This document shows, piece by piece, positions 37,468 to 48,100 of a stretch of 64,000 nt of DNA (within the stretch, counting starts at the first letter, position 1; the number at the start of each line of letters is the position of its first letter). The DNA is from Ascoidea rubescens DSM 1968 (taxonomy: Eukaryota > Ascomycota > Saccharomycetes > Ascoideales > Ascoideaceae). Under the pieces are notes generated by a model. It was not told the origin of the DNA, did no database searches, and was given only the letters and a program-made list of their open reading frames with translations. The translations under genes and the position numbers were made by a program. The DNA lies in assembly GCF_001661345.1 (NCBI RefSeq), contig NW_017962928.1, forward strand, positions 289,234 through 353,233, in the 5' to 3' direction.

Positions 37468-38949
37468 TCAATATAATTTTGATAATGATTCCTCAACAAT
37501 ATTTAAAAGAATATCAGCATGTCTTTTTTCAAATACTAAAGATGGCCTTAATCGAACAGCAGTATCTCCGCATCCACCAATGTTAACACCATTCTTTCTA
37601 CACTCTAGTAAAAAGCCATCTCTTTCTTTAGCCGTATTGAAATCAAAAGCAATTAAAGTACCTCTATTTTTTCCTCGAAGATTTTTCACAATTTGAAAGA
37701 ATTTTCCGTTGAACAAAGTTTCCAAGTTGTTAAAGATATAATCTCCCGTTTTTTTTGTTGAATGTAATAAGTTTTTTTTGATGATTTCATTGTAAATTGT
37801 TTTAGCGATTATTGCTTTAGAAGGATCACCACACCAAGTATTGAATTGTCTGAACGGTTGATCTGGTTGTAATTCAGGTAACTTATAATAAAAACCAGCA
37901 GCCTGAAACTTTTTTGAAAAAGTTACAATATCTGGGGGATCATTTGGATCAAATAAATGTTCATGGCACCAAAATTTGCCTGATGCCCCAACCCCTGTTT
38001 GAACCTCATCAACTATTAATAAAATTTCATAAGCCTTAGTTAATTTTCTTAAACCTTGATAAAAATAGGGAGAAGCATGATTATCACCTCCTTCTGCTTG
38101 GATTGGCTCAACAATTATTGCAGCAATTGAATCAGGCCATTCTTTAATTAATGCTTCAGTTAGTTCTAGACATCTTTCTTCTTCTTTCTGATTTTCAATT
38201 GAATACTGTTCTAAGGGATACTTTAGAGACGGAAATGGGGCTCTTGGCCAAGGAAATTGAGGAATATCTAGTTTATGAATTGGTTTTGATCTTGTTGTAG
38301 ACAATGAACCAAATAGTCTACCATGAAAACCCTTGTCAAAAGATAAAATTGAAGCAGCTGGTGCACCTGGTGATTTATTGTCCATAACGCTCTCAAGCTC
38401 TTCTTTAGTAAATTTAGAATTGCCTCTTTTTTTAGCAGCTTTATACATGAAAGCAGCTTTATAAGCAGTCTCATTGGCATCAGAACCAGATAAAGCAGTC
38501 CAAACTTTATCCAAACCACGAGGAGCAGCAGCTAAAATACCATCTTTCAAAATACTTTCGTAATCATTTGAGGGAAAACAAGCTAAAGCGGGTCTATTTG
38601 CCAAAGCAACCTGCATTTCCTTGGAGCTACAGGCTTTCAAAAGCTCTGGGTTATTGTATCCTAAAGGAATAGAGGAAATTTGACAATATGTATCTAATAA
38701 TTTATTTCCATCAACATCAGCAATATAGTTTCCAATGGACTTGTAATAATCAGCAACAAAATACGCAGCACGATGATCAAAACTTTTAGCCAATTCACTT
38801 AATTTTGATTCATTAATGGGGCCTGGATATGTTTCAGAGATAATTTCGGGTTTTAAAGGCTCATTTGGAAAATAATCTGAAGCAACTGATAAGTAGTATC
38901 GTTTAATACTATTTTTTGAAATTAACGACCGATAGTTTCTTGAAATCAT
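37468..38949 (-). CDS. UGA1: 4-aminobutyrate (GABA) aminotransferase with N-terminal presequence
   Basis: A PLP-dependent class III transaminase that converts GABA and 2-oxoglutarate to succinate semialdehyde and glutamate. The 493-residue protein shows SGSDANETAYKAAF, FDKGFHGRLFGSLSTTRSK, VEPIQAEGGD, IVDEVQTGVG and the PLP-lysine segment TFSKKFQAAGF. The ATG at 38949 is the first in frame; the frame upstream opens only with TTG at 39003. Its first 25 or so residues (ISRNYRSLISKNSIKRYY) are basic, Ser-rich and free of acids, as in mitochondrial presequences. Saccharomyces Uga1 is cytosolic and about 20 residues shorter, whereas the animal enzyme is mitochondrial. Convergent with the PBR1-like gene (127 bases apart). 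Confidence 0.93.
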   Translation of the reverse strand: MISRNYRSLISKNSIKRYYLSVASDYFPNEPLKPEIISETYPGPINESKLSELAKSFDHRAAYFVADYYKSIGNYIADVDGNKLLDTYCQISSIPLGYNNPELLKACSSKEMQVALANRPALACFPSNDYESILKDGILAAAPRGLDKVWTALSGSDANETAYKAAFMYKAAKKRGNSKFTKEELESVMDNKSPGAPAASILSFDKGFHGRLFGSLSTTRSKPIHKLDIPQFPWPRAPFPSLKYPLEQYSIENQKEEERCLELTEALIKEWPDSIAAIIVEPIQAEGGDNHASPYFYQGLRKLTKAYEILLIVDEVQTGVGASGKFWCHEHLFDPNDPPDIVTFSKKFQAAGFYYKLPELQPDQPFRQFNTWCGDPSKAIIAKTIYNEIIKKNLLHSTKKTGDYIFNNLETLFNGKFFQIVKNLRGKNRGTLIAFDFNTAKERDGFLLECRKNGVNIGGCGDTAVRLRPSLVFEKRHADILLNIVEESLSKLY

Positions 38950-39482
38950 ATCTGCTGTGAATGATTGTCTATGAAACTGAAAACAAAAATGAATTGGCTG
39001 CAATATTGAAGAAATTCATTGTGCTTTAAATACAAATTATTTCCATTTCAAAAAGTCTTATCTTTAGCTCTATATCTCCAATATAAGGTAGATAATTCAA
39101 AAAGATTGAGTAAACGATTGGGCAAAAAGTTCGAAAATGGGGATGAAGAAACACTTCGGCATTCGCCAGCCGTTAGTGCATATCAGATGCTGAGAAATGG
39201 TTAATTATGCATATCACGCATACTGTGCGTCTACTGCGCATACTGTACTTTTTAGCATGACTTATTATCCGTGATTATGTAATGCTATGATTTTATAAGG
39301 AAATATCACGGGTTTGCGCCAGTATAATGCTTGAAAATTTTCTGTTTTGAGCATTGATTTTGAAATCAATCGAAGTTGAACTCAAGATAACTAAACATTT
39401 AAATTTTCAGCAGTTTGCACTTATCTTTTTTTTTTTAATTATAAACATCTGAAAGAAGTAATTTGTAAATTTTTTTGATATA
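38950..39482. promoter_or_regulatory. Divergent UGA1/TIF6 promoter region
   Basis: A 533-base spacer. Around 39205-39250 the GCATA(C/T)-type core recurs (GCATATCACGCATACTG, GCGCATACTG), a short degenerate repeat near the middle. T-rich DNA precedes the TIF6 ATG. Confidence 0.45.
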
Positions 39483-40314
39483 ATGGCAACTAGAACTCAA
39501 TTCGAAAACTCCAATGAGTAAGTGATAATGAAACAGTACCGGAAAGAGTATCTACATCTCTGAGCAAACTCAAATTTTAATTTTGAAGTTACTAATATTA
39601 TTTTTATAAAGAATCGGTGTCTTTTCAAAGCTTACGAACTCTTATTGCATGGTTGCAGTTGGAGGTTCAGAAAATTTTTATTCTGCATTTGAAGCAGAAA
39701 TAGGAGATGTCATTCCATTGATTCATACAACAATCGCTGGCTCAAGAATTATTGGAAGAATGAGCGCAGGAAACAGAAGAGGTTTGTTGGTGCCATCCCA
39801 AACCACTGACCAGGAGTTAATGCATCTAAGGAACTCCTTGCCCGATCAAATCAAAATACAAAGGGTGGAGGAAAGACTAAGTGCTCTTGGTAATGTTATT
39901 TGTTGCAATGATTATGTTGCTTTAGTTCATCCAGATATCGAAAGGGAGACAGAGGAAATCATAGCAGACGTATTAGGTGTAGAAGTATTTAGACAGACTA
40001 TTGCGGGTGTTGCATTAGTTGGCGCATATTGTTCGTTGTCTAACCAAGGTGGTTTGGTTCACTCTCAGACTCCAGTGCAGGATCAAGAGGAATTGAGTTC
40101 TTTGTTACAAGTTCCTTTAGTTGCTGGAACTGTTAATAGAGGTTCATCTGTTATCGGCGGTGGTATGGTTGTTAACGATTGGTTAGCAGTGACTGGTTTG
40201 GACACAACTGCCCCAGAGTTGAGTGTCATCGAAAGTATTTTCAGACTACAAGATGCTCAACCTGACGCTATCAATAACTCTTTACGTGATACTCTTATTG
40301 AAACCTATTCATAA
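39483..40314 (+). CDS. TIF6: Eukaryotic translation initiation factor 6, two exons
   Basis: eIF6 binds the pre-60S subunit, is needed for its nuclear maturation and keeps it from joining 40S until it is released. Exon 1 (39483-39517) encodes [11 protein letters not shown] plus two bases of the next codon. The intron is 39518-39611. Exon 2 (39612-40314) resumes as [13 protein letters not shown]. The spliced protein has 245 residues, the same as Saccharomyces Tif6, and is almost identical in motif order ([60 protein letters not shown]). The open frame of exon 2 alone lacks the conserved N-terminus. No CTG codon was found. Confidence 0.97.
39518..39611 (+). other. Spliceosomal intron of TIF6
   Basis: A 94-base intron with donor GTAAGT, branch point TACTAAT at about 39590 and acceptor AAAG. 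It lies after codon position 2 of codon 12. Confidence 0.93.
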
Positions 40315-40556
40315 AATGATTTCATTTTCAATTAATACAATCATATGAAGACACAACAATTAAAATTTTATTAAACAATAAAAAGAATGGATTATCGAGA
40401 AAGTCACTCTGATTTGTTGAATTTTGGTCTTTTGTGATCAATAAAAAGCTGTATTTTATCGTCTGGTTTGTTTTCTTTATTTGTTTTTTTTTTTGGATTA
40501 ATTTTAGCTTTTTAGATTTTTCGTTAATTCATAAATCATCACACTTTAATCAGGCA

Positions 40557-43500
40557 TTAATATCTGACACGCAACTTTTCCTTAATGTATGCCAAATGAG
40601 TTAGTTTCTCTCCTAAGTTTTTAGTGAATCCCTTCCAAACTTCATTTTCTCCAAGTAATTCACTTTCTGTAATCAATTTACTTCCATTGTTATATATTTC
40701 ATCTTCAAATGCCTCGTCATTGAATTCATTACTATTTTCATTGATAATACTAATGATAGATCTGTTATCATTATTCATTAAACTTGCATTTTCAGAATTC
40801 ATATTAACTTTATTTTTCTTGAATATTAGATTATCAAAATTAGTTGTAGGTTTGATTAGAGTTTCAAATCTATCAATAATGGACTTATTATCATCAACAT
40901 CAATACCATAACCTCTGCTTTTCAAAAATTCAAACTTTTTGCTAATCTTAAAACTCTCGTTGCTAATAATTTTTAAAATATTTTCATTTAAAATCAAATT
41001 AATTTCATTGTTTAATGTTATATTAAACAATGTGTCATTTAGTCCTTCAATTTTAACTCCTTCGGGAATTTTTTTTATAAGTTTAATAGGGTCGATTATA
41101 TTTCCAGCCAACTCAATTAAGGATCTAATAAAAACAGGTTTGTCCATAGAGTAATTTAGTAAGTAGTCCCATAATTCTTTATCATTCTGCTTTTTCGCAA
41201 AAAGAATAGCTTGCTGAGGATCACAAATTTTGTCGATGATTATCATTAATGCCTTTTTGTTCTGTCCAATTTTACCAAGTAAATAGACCCATTCATTCAA
41301 GTATTCATTTTTTTCGCAAATATATATTGCCTTTTCAATATTATAGTTATTATATTTTTTTAAAAAATTTAATAATTCTCTCTGATTGTAGATAGATAAC
41401 ATTTGAATCATCTCATTTTCAAAACCGTTGCATTCGCTTAACTCATTCAAAAATAAGCTATTTAAATAATTGTAAGTAATGACTTTAAAACTATTCAATG
41501 TTTCACTCTTTTTCTTAAATATGTCCATTATTTTAAAAACTGGCAATTCTTCACGGTTATTAATTAGGATATCAATATTATCTTTGAGCTTAATCTCTAT
41601 GTTATTGATAGATGAATCTTTTAAATCATTTGAAGTTATATCAATTAATATTATCTCAGGAATATCTTCAATAAAATACTTTAACAAATGGTTTTTGGCT
41701 ATTAACTTCAATAAATCTTTGTCTCTTGCTATCAATAAATGTGGAACTGCTAATTTAAATTCATCCATCTCAATATATAAGTTGGCTAATATTCTTCTTA
41801 ATTTATTATTATTGTGATCTATATCAGCGTCGTTATCATTATCATTATCATTATCACTATCATTATCATTATAATTTCCATAGTTGGTTGTTTTATATTT
41901 TTCACTTTCAATTTTTTCCTCCAATAGCTTCGCAATCTTTTTAATATCATACAAAGATGTGTTCCACGTGGAACTTAATTTGAGATACTTTTCTTGATCA
42001 TTTTCTAAGAAAAACGCCAAAATAGTCTCAAAAACTCTAGAATTTAATTTAACTTCATTTTCGTGGCAAGGAATCAACCAGCAAATAATGTCAGTTTTCT
42101 TATTGTTAACAAATTTCCAGATATATTTTTCCCATTTTTCTTTTATATAATCTTCATAACTGTTGGGAAAATCAATTTTGATCAGACTACTAGAATCATT
42201 TATGGATTGTTTCTTATTGTTATGTTTGGTAGTGTTGTTACTTTTTTCATTAATCTTATCAGATGATAAATTGTTTTGAGTTGAATTAGCTATGGTACTG
42301 TTTATCTTGAAGTTATTTAAGCTTAAAACTTTTGAAAGACTTCTAGCAGAAGTCTCCCACTTATTAATAGAAATTAAATTATCAACATCTTTCAAGCCGA
42401 TTTCGCATCTTTGAATTGGATCAATTACATGTTCACTCATTAACCAGGCTTCATAGTACTTTTTTTTGTTTAAATACCAATCTAGTCTATCATTTAGGTT
42501 AAATTCTTGAGCAATCACACCGTCTCTGGCGCTAATTAAAAAATACTTTGTGGAATCTATTCCAATATATTGCTCCAAGTGATAATCGTTTAAACCTAAG
42601 TTTTCGTAACTTTTTAAGGAGACTTCATCAATTGCGATTTCTTCGCCATTTGTTGCTGATATCAATCTAATTTCGGGTGGATAACTAAGATTTCCACCAG
42701 TTTTGAAATTCTTTTTGGGAGGTAAGTAAGTTAAGATCATCAATAAATCATCTTTAAAAGATGCTAAACCAGCAACCAAACTATCTATATGAAAAACACT
42801 TTCAATTTCGGCCTTTCGTTCAGTTGGAGGAGCTCTAAAACTAGAAGCAGCCGATGTTAAGCTGAACTTGTTATAGTCAGATTTAATTATAGTCACTTTG
42901 ATGGACCAGATATAATCAGCCCAGCCAATGATCAATCTATTTGTTTCAGGAAAATTGCATCGTGGCCAGTACAAATCAGCTCTGGGAGAATTTTCTGGTC
43001 TTTGGATTTTTAAGATGATTGATCTGGTGGGAATGTTAAAAATTGAGATTCCATTATCGTTCATCCAAACCACAATATCGTCTATCCTTTGGATCGAAAC
43101 AATTGGACCTCCATTTCCGTTGTTATTATCATCGATAATTGTATCAATTCTTGAGCCCAACCAGTTTCTGTGGGATAGAATGACTTTTCCAGCCATACCA
43201 CCTGAAATAAATATTCTTGACAGCTTATAATTTTTATCAATAACCACGGCATGTACTGGTCTTTTAAAATCAAATCTTGTAATATCAGTGGGGTCTTTAA
43301 TGGAACCAATGACAATAGAACCATCCATTGAAGCTGTTGCAATATAATAGCCGTCAGTGTGAATTGATAAAATTGAGGCTTTATGAATTCTGATAGTTCT
43401 TATCGGCGTGAAATCAGGATTACATAGATGCAACACACCTGAATGAGTAGCAAAAGCAAAGACATTTTCGTTTATAAGGCAGGTTGATACTGCATCTCTT

Positions 43501-43877
43501 GTGAAAAAGGCCAGAGGTAGGCCTGTCAAACGAGAGTATTTCAATCTTGGTGGTTCATCATCAGCTTCATCATCAGTAGTGTTAGTAGTGTTGTGGTCTT
43601 CCTCTTCTTCCTCAGTGCCATCATCTTCATCACCTTGATCCTCTTCCTCACCAGTTTCAGAATTCGCTGTCGTTGAGAGGCTCTGCGTATCTGAAAGAGC
43701 TTCGGTAGAAGGGCTTGTTAGTTTGGATATGTTGGGAGTGGTGCTTGTTGCAGCTGGGGTAGATGTTGCATTGACCAAAGGTTTGTGAGTGGATTCCAGC
43801 TGATTAGCAATTACTGTTTTGGCTTTATCGGGACTTTTCCCTTGGTTGATGCCGTTACTCTGTGTAATTTCGAGCAT
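40557..43877 (-). CDS. VPS41: Vps41, HOPS vacuole-tethering subunit
   Basis: Vps41 is a HOPS subunit that tethers AP-3 vesicles, endosomes and autophagosomes to the vacuole through the Rab Ypt7. The 1,106-residue protein begins with a Ser/Thr-rich and acidic head (EEEDQGDEDDG). A WD-type beta-propeller follows (about 110-420) with RIHKASILSIHTDGYYIATASMDGSIVIG. An alpha-helical solenoid similar to clathrin heavy-chain repeats runs through the second half. A low-complexity Asp/Asn stretch (encoded near 41825-41875) interrupts the solenoid. No Cys-rich RING was seen at the C-terminus, which ends in LAYIKEKLRVRY. The ATG is at 43875-43877. Convergent with TIF6. Confidence 0.9.
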   Translation of the reverse strand: MLEITQSNGINQGKSPDKAKTVIANQLESTHKPLVNATSTPAATSTTPNISKLTSPSTEALSDTQSLSTTANSETGEEEDQGDEDDGTEEEEEDHNTTNTTDDEADDEPPRLKYSRLTGLPLAFFTRDAVSTCLINENVFAFATHSGVLHLCNPDFTPIRTIRIHKASILSIHTDGYYIATASMDGSIVIGSIKDPTDITRFDFKRPVHAVVIDKNYKLSRIFISGGMAGKVILSHRNWLGSRIDTIIDDNNNGNGGPIVSIQRIDDIVVWMNDNGISIFNIPTRSIILKIQRPENSPRADLYWPRCNFPETNRLIIGWADYIWSIKVTIIKSDYNKFSLTSAASSFRAPPTERKAEIESVFHIDSLVAGLASFKDDLLMILTYLPPKKNFKTGGNLSYPPEIRLISATNGEEIAIDEVSLKSYENLGLNDYHLEQYIGIDSTKYFLISARDGVIAQEFNLNDRLDWYLNKKKYYEAWLMSEHVIDPIQRCEIGLKDVDNLISINKWETSARSLSKVLSLNNFKINSTIANSTQNNLSSDKINEKSNNTTKHNNKKQSINDSSSLIKIDFPNSYEDYIKEKWEKYIWKFVNNKKTDIICWLIPCHENEVKLNSRVFETILAFFLENDQEKYLKLSSTWNTSLYDIKKIAKLLEEKIESEKYKTTNYGNYNDNDSDNDNDNDNDADIDHNNNKLRRILANLYIEMDEFKLAVPHLLIARDKDLLKLIAKNHLLKYFIEDIPEIILIDITSNDLKDSSINNIEIKLKDNIDILINNREELPVFKIMDIFKKKSETLNSFKVITYNYLNSLFLNELSECNGFENEMIQMLSIYNQRELLNFLKKYNNYNIEKAIYICEKNEYLNEWVYLLGKIGQNKKALMIIIDKICDPQQAILFAKKQNDKELWDYLLNYSMDKPVFIRSLIELAGNIIDPIKLIKKIPEGVKIEGLNDTLFNITLNNEINLILNENILKIISNESFKISKKFEFLKSRGYGIDVDDNKSIIDRFETLIKPTTNFDNLIFKKNKVNMNSENASLMNNDNRSIISIINENSNEFNDEAFEDEIYNNGSKLITESELLGENEVWKGFTKNLGEKLTHLAYIKEKLRVRY

Positions 43878-45139
43878 GTTTTGTTGGTGTATTGTGTTAG
43901 AGAAATAAAGGATGATGCAGTGTATTGTAGCTACAAAGGGTATTTACATAAATGGCTGTTGTTTCACTGATTTCTGAAGGCCAGTTCTGTTGGGTTTGCA
44001 CCTCAGATTAATTCTCGGTCGTTGGAAATGCAGAACTTTAACTCTGAATCGCCAGCATTGCAGCATGAAAGCTGTTTTAGGGGGCCGTGTGGCAAAGGAG
44101 GTGTGTTTCGCTGGTGCTGGAGGAAAGTGTCTTTTCTTGCTGGATGAGAGGCTCTGGTGGTGAGGATGGTCTGGAAGACGATGGGTTTCACCAACAGGCG
44201 AACAGAGATGGTGCAGCAGAGAGATTTTGTTGGAATTCCACACAGCTGGAGAAAGCCCACTGCGCTCGTTTTGGATGTCTTGCACATGAACAACTTGGTT
44301 AGATGCTTCAAACTTTTGGGAGCACAAACTTGGGAGCACAAGCTTGTCTACAATAACGCATCCACTTCAATTCAATCCAGGTCATTATCGTCTGCTTGGT
44401 CCAAACCAAAAGTTTTGCATTATCATCAGGAAATTCCCTGCTCCTTCCTTGTTTTGCCTTGAGGAGTTTAGCGGTCTTTAAGATAACCTTTTGAATACCT
44501 GAAAGTCCTTTAGGCGTCTTTTCTTGAATTGCATCAAATTAATCAGCTCCAGTTGATAATTGGATAATTGATGTGAAAAATTCAAATTTTCTCGCTACTA
44601 TTCCCATTTTTTATTATTCCTTAATGTCTGGTCAATCCATCAATCGATCTTTATTTTACATAAAGTTGACTGTCAATCGATTTTTATATTTGAAACATCA
44701 AACCTATGTTTCACTAACATTATAGATGAAAATGATAAAACTTTGGACATTTGTTCAACTTCTAATTCCATTAACTTTTCACTGTACTTAACAAAAATCA
44801 CAGCCTGCTTATTTGAATAAATCTTTATATTGTCTACTGAAACTGAATGGTTTTTAGGAAATCATAAACATATATTATACGCTTGCGTGAAACAACATAA
44901 AATACTAAAAAAAACAATATTCTGAATTGAAAATAATTTATAATTTATGATAAATGAAACATACATCTAGACAAAAACAGTCAATATATAAAACAGAAGT
45001 GAACAATATCCAAACTCAATTTAAAAGAGTAAACTTAACAGGTAAATTTTGGATTCAAATAAAAATTCTTTGATGAAAAACTAAATTGCAAATCCCCAAA
45101 GTTGAAAATAAAAATAAAAATAAAAAAAAAAGCTCTTAT
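43878..45139. promoter_or_regulatory. VPS41 upstream region
   Basis: A 1.26 kb spacer between two minus-strand genes. The part next to VPS41 (about 43960-44470) is richer in G and C and carries overlapping accidental open frames on both strands. TTGGGAGCACAA is repeated twice around 44315-44344. The remainder to 45139 is AT-rich. No gene was supported. Confidence 0.45.
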
Positions 45140-48100
45140 TTAAATTAGTTCTCCATCCGAATCTGTTACCGACAAAATTTCATATTCCGAATCATGCTCA
45201 ACTTTTTCATCATTGATATCATTTTTTGGTGTAAAATCAAGTGCCTCAAAACTAGAGTAAACACTGCCATAATTATCCTTTTGATTCCGTGAATCAACAT
45301 CCATCAAGTTGCTTTTGCCTTCAGTCAAACCAATTTTTTCATCTTCAGTAACAATTATTGACTTGAAATTTTCATTATAAATTTCATCATCATCATCATC
45401 TTCTTCGTCATCAGCCTTATCACCTTCGTCTTGTGTTCTTAGAATTACAGAAGAAACTGGAGGACTAATTTTCGATGTTTTGCTGGGCTCATATTGACGG
45501 CTTAAAAATGAACTTTCACCAGAAAAAATGATACTTTCTTTAGGTAATATCGGTAAAACAACAGTAGAAGCAAGAGAACCGTTACCTTTATCTTTAATTG
45601 TTTTTTCGTTGGCTGCTATTAAATAATTTGCTGGTTTTGAAGCTGCAATCGACTCTTTTGATATCTTTTTAGTTTGATGTTGGTCAGAAACAGATATATC
45701 TTGATATACTTGGTTCCCTTGAACCTCTAATCCATTATAAATATCTACTGTTTCAATAGATTTATCAACATTATTATTTACTCTTGTATTTAAATCACTT
45801 TCCAGTTTTTCTCTTTCCATTTTCTTCAACATATTTTCATTTGAAAATTTCCCCTCCATCTTTGCAGATGAAATAGTAAGGCTGGTCAACGTTTCCTTTT
45901 GCTCATTGATGAGTGTTTTGACAAAACTAAAATCGTTAATCAAATTGTCTTTCACCTCACAAATTTGCTTTTTGAATTCATTTTCAGAAGCGTTCAAGTT
46001 ATCTGAAATTGAATTAATTGAACTCTCTAATTCTTCAAAGTTTTGTTGAAACTTGGTATTTTGAGTAGCAAACTTTTCATCTATAGATAATGAAAGCTTT
46101 TCAAGTTCTTTGGTGACAGAATTGATTTTTTCAAAAATTAATGCATTATTAGATTCTACCTTTGAATTTAAACTCAAAAATTGAACGTTGATGAGATTAT
46201 TTATCTCAGTTGAATCAAAATCAATAACAATTTTTTTGTTCTTTTTCAAATCAAAAAAGTCTGAAAAAGATACATCCCGCTTGATCGGTGAAGACTTGGT
46301 ATTTCCTTTAAGAATTCCAGATCTTTTAGATCCACTCTTAATCTTTGCACCTAACTTTTTGTCGTTTGAATCAAAAAACATATCTACATCTCCTGAAAAC
46401 AAACTGTCATAAAATGGCAGCTTGTAAGAATCAGCATGTTGAGTTCTGAAGGTTTTTGGTAAATTACAAACAAAAGATTCATCATTAGTTTGGTTAGTTT
46501 TGACCTTACAATGGTTTACTTTACTTTCAGTTTCCTGTTTGTTAAAAAATATTGAAACATTATGAGTTTTCTTGTGTTGAAAATTCTTTGGATTAAGATC
46601 AGTGAATGCAATCTTCAGAAATTCCCAGTTACAATTGCCGCAAAGATCAAAATCACAACAATCGCTGCAGTGATAACGCTCTTTAAAAATTTTTGTATCA
46701 CAAATGTCACAATAATAGATTTTACCATCATTAAGTGCTCTGTTAATTTTCTTGCCTAGAATTTCCATTTCATGAACTTGTAAATGATCAAAATCGGATA
46801 TAATAGTTGGACAACTGAGAGCATCATTAATATATTGATAATAACAAGTTTCGCAAAGATCGAAATCATTGCATGTTTTGCAATTGAAACGTAAATCGTC
46901 AACATCTATATTGCAATTATCACAGTAATGTGAGCTAAAGTTTCGCAAGAAAACAGTATCTGGAATTGATGGTGGTTTAATGGTTGTAAAATCGTTTGGA
47001 TCTGAAAAACATTCAAAATTCAAACTGCGCTCTTTTTGATAATCACAGGTACTATCAGTCTTTTTTTTATTTTTAGAGAGATTTACCCTCAAAGCAGGAG
47101 ATTGATGGTCAAAAGTTTTATCAAAACAATCAGAGCAAAAAAAATTATTAGCTTGATTATCTAAATCGTGAGTTAAATAACGATATGCCAACGAAGAAAT
47201 TGTATTTGAACAACCGGAACAAGTGAGACATTTCAAACTATTAACTTTAGCCAACTGAAGATGAGCTGAAGAAGATAGTTGAGATACATCATAATAAGAT
47301 TTTGGAAGAATTAAAAGATTATGATATTTAGTATGTGGTTCATTTTCTGTTGGTTCTGTTGAACACTCTGAATCATAAGTCTCTTTGCAAATTTCGCATA
47401 AATCAAAATCGGAACAGTCGAGACATTTATAGCGAGTACCATTAATTGAAGAACTTGGAAAATTTTCCAAGTATTTAGGAGAGCAAATATCACAATAAAT
47501 ATTTTTATGGGATAAAAATCCTGGTTTATTAACTTTCTTCCTGCTAGCAATATTATTATCACTGGCAAGTGCAGTACTTTCAGATAATGTTTGACTCAAT
47601 TTTTTGAGAATATTTTTAGAAATATCATTGGTTAGCTCTGCTTTCAAGGTCAAAAAGGACTCATTTTTTAAAATTGATTGAGTGAGATGTTCAATTGAAC
47701 CTTGAGATAAAGTTACAGGTAGGATTTTGGGGGAGATGGAGTCAATATCTGAATTGGTAAAATTGGATTTTGGAGCACTTTGTGTAGTGTTATTGGCATT
47801 AGAAAGATAATTGGATAGGTTGGAATCTGGCGCAGAAGTAGGGGAAGATTGCCTAAACAAAAGCCCCAGATTTGCAGAACTACCCGCCTCTGCGGTATCT
47901 GTTAAGTCCGGGTTGATAGTGTTATCGTTGAAAGATGGGCTCTGGAAGATGGAAATGCCTGAAGTAGTTGAATCACTGGAGATGGATTGGCTCATTTGTA
48001 GTAGTGGTAAAGGACTAATACCAACCATGTCATTGGTCTTGTCGAGAATATGTTCATAAACGTAATTAGTTACCAGTTTGTCATTTTTAAAAAAAATTAT

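Noticed and set aside
43944-44462. Several overlapping 70-130 codon frames on both strands ahead of VPS41
   Set aside because: They are mutually overlapping, lack family similarity and sit in a GC-richer promoter patch.
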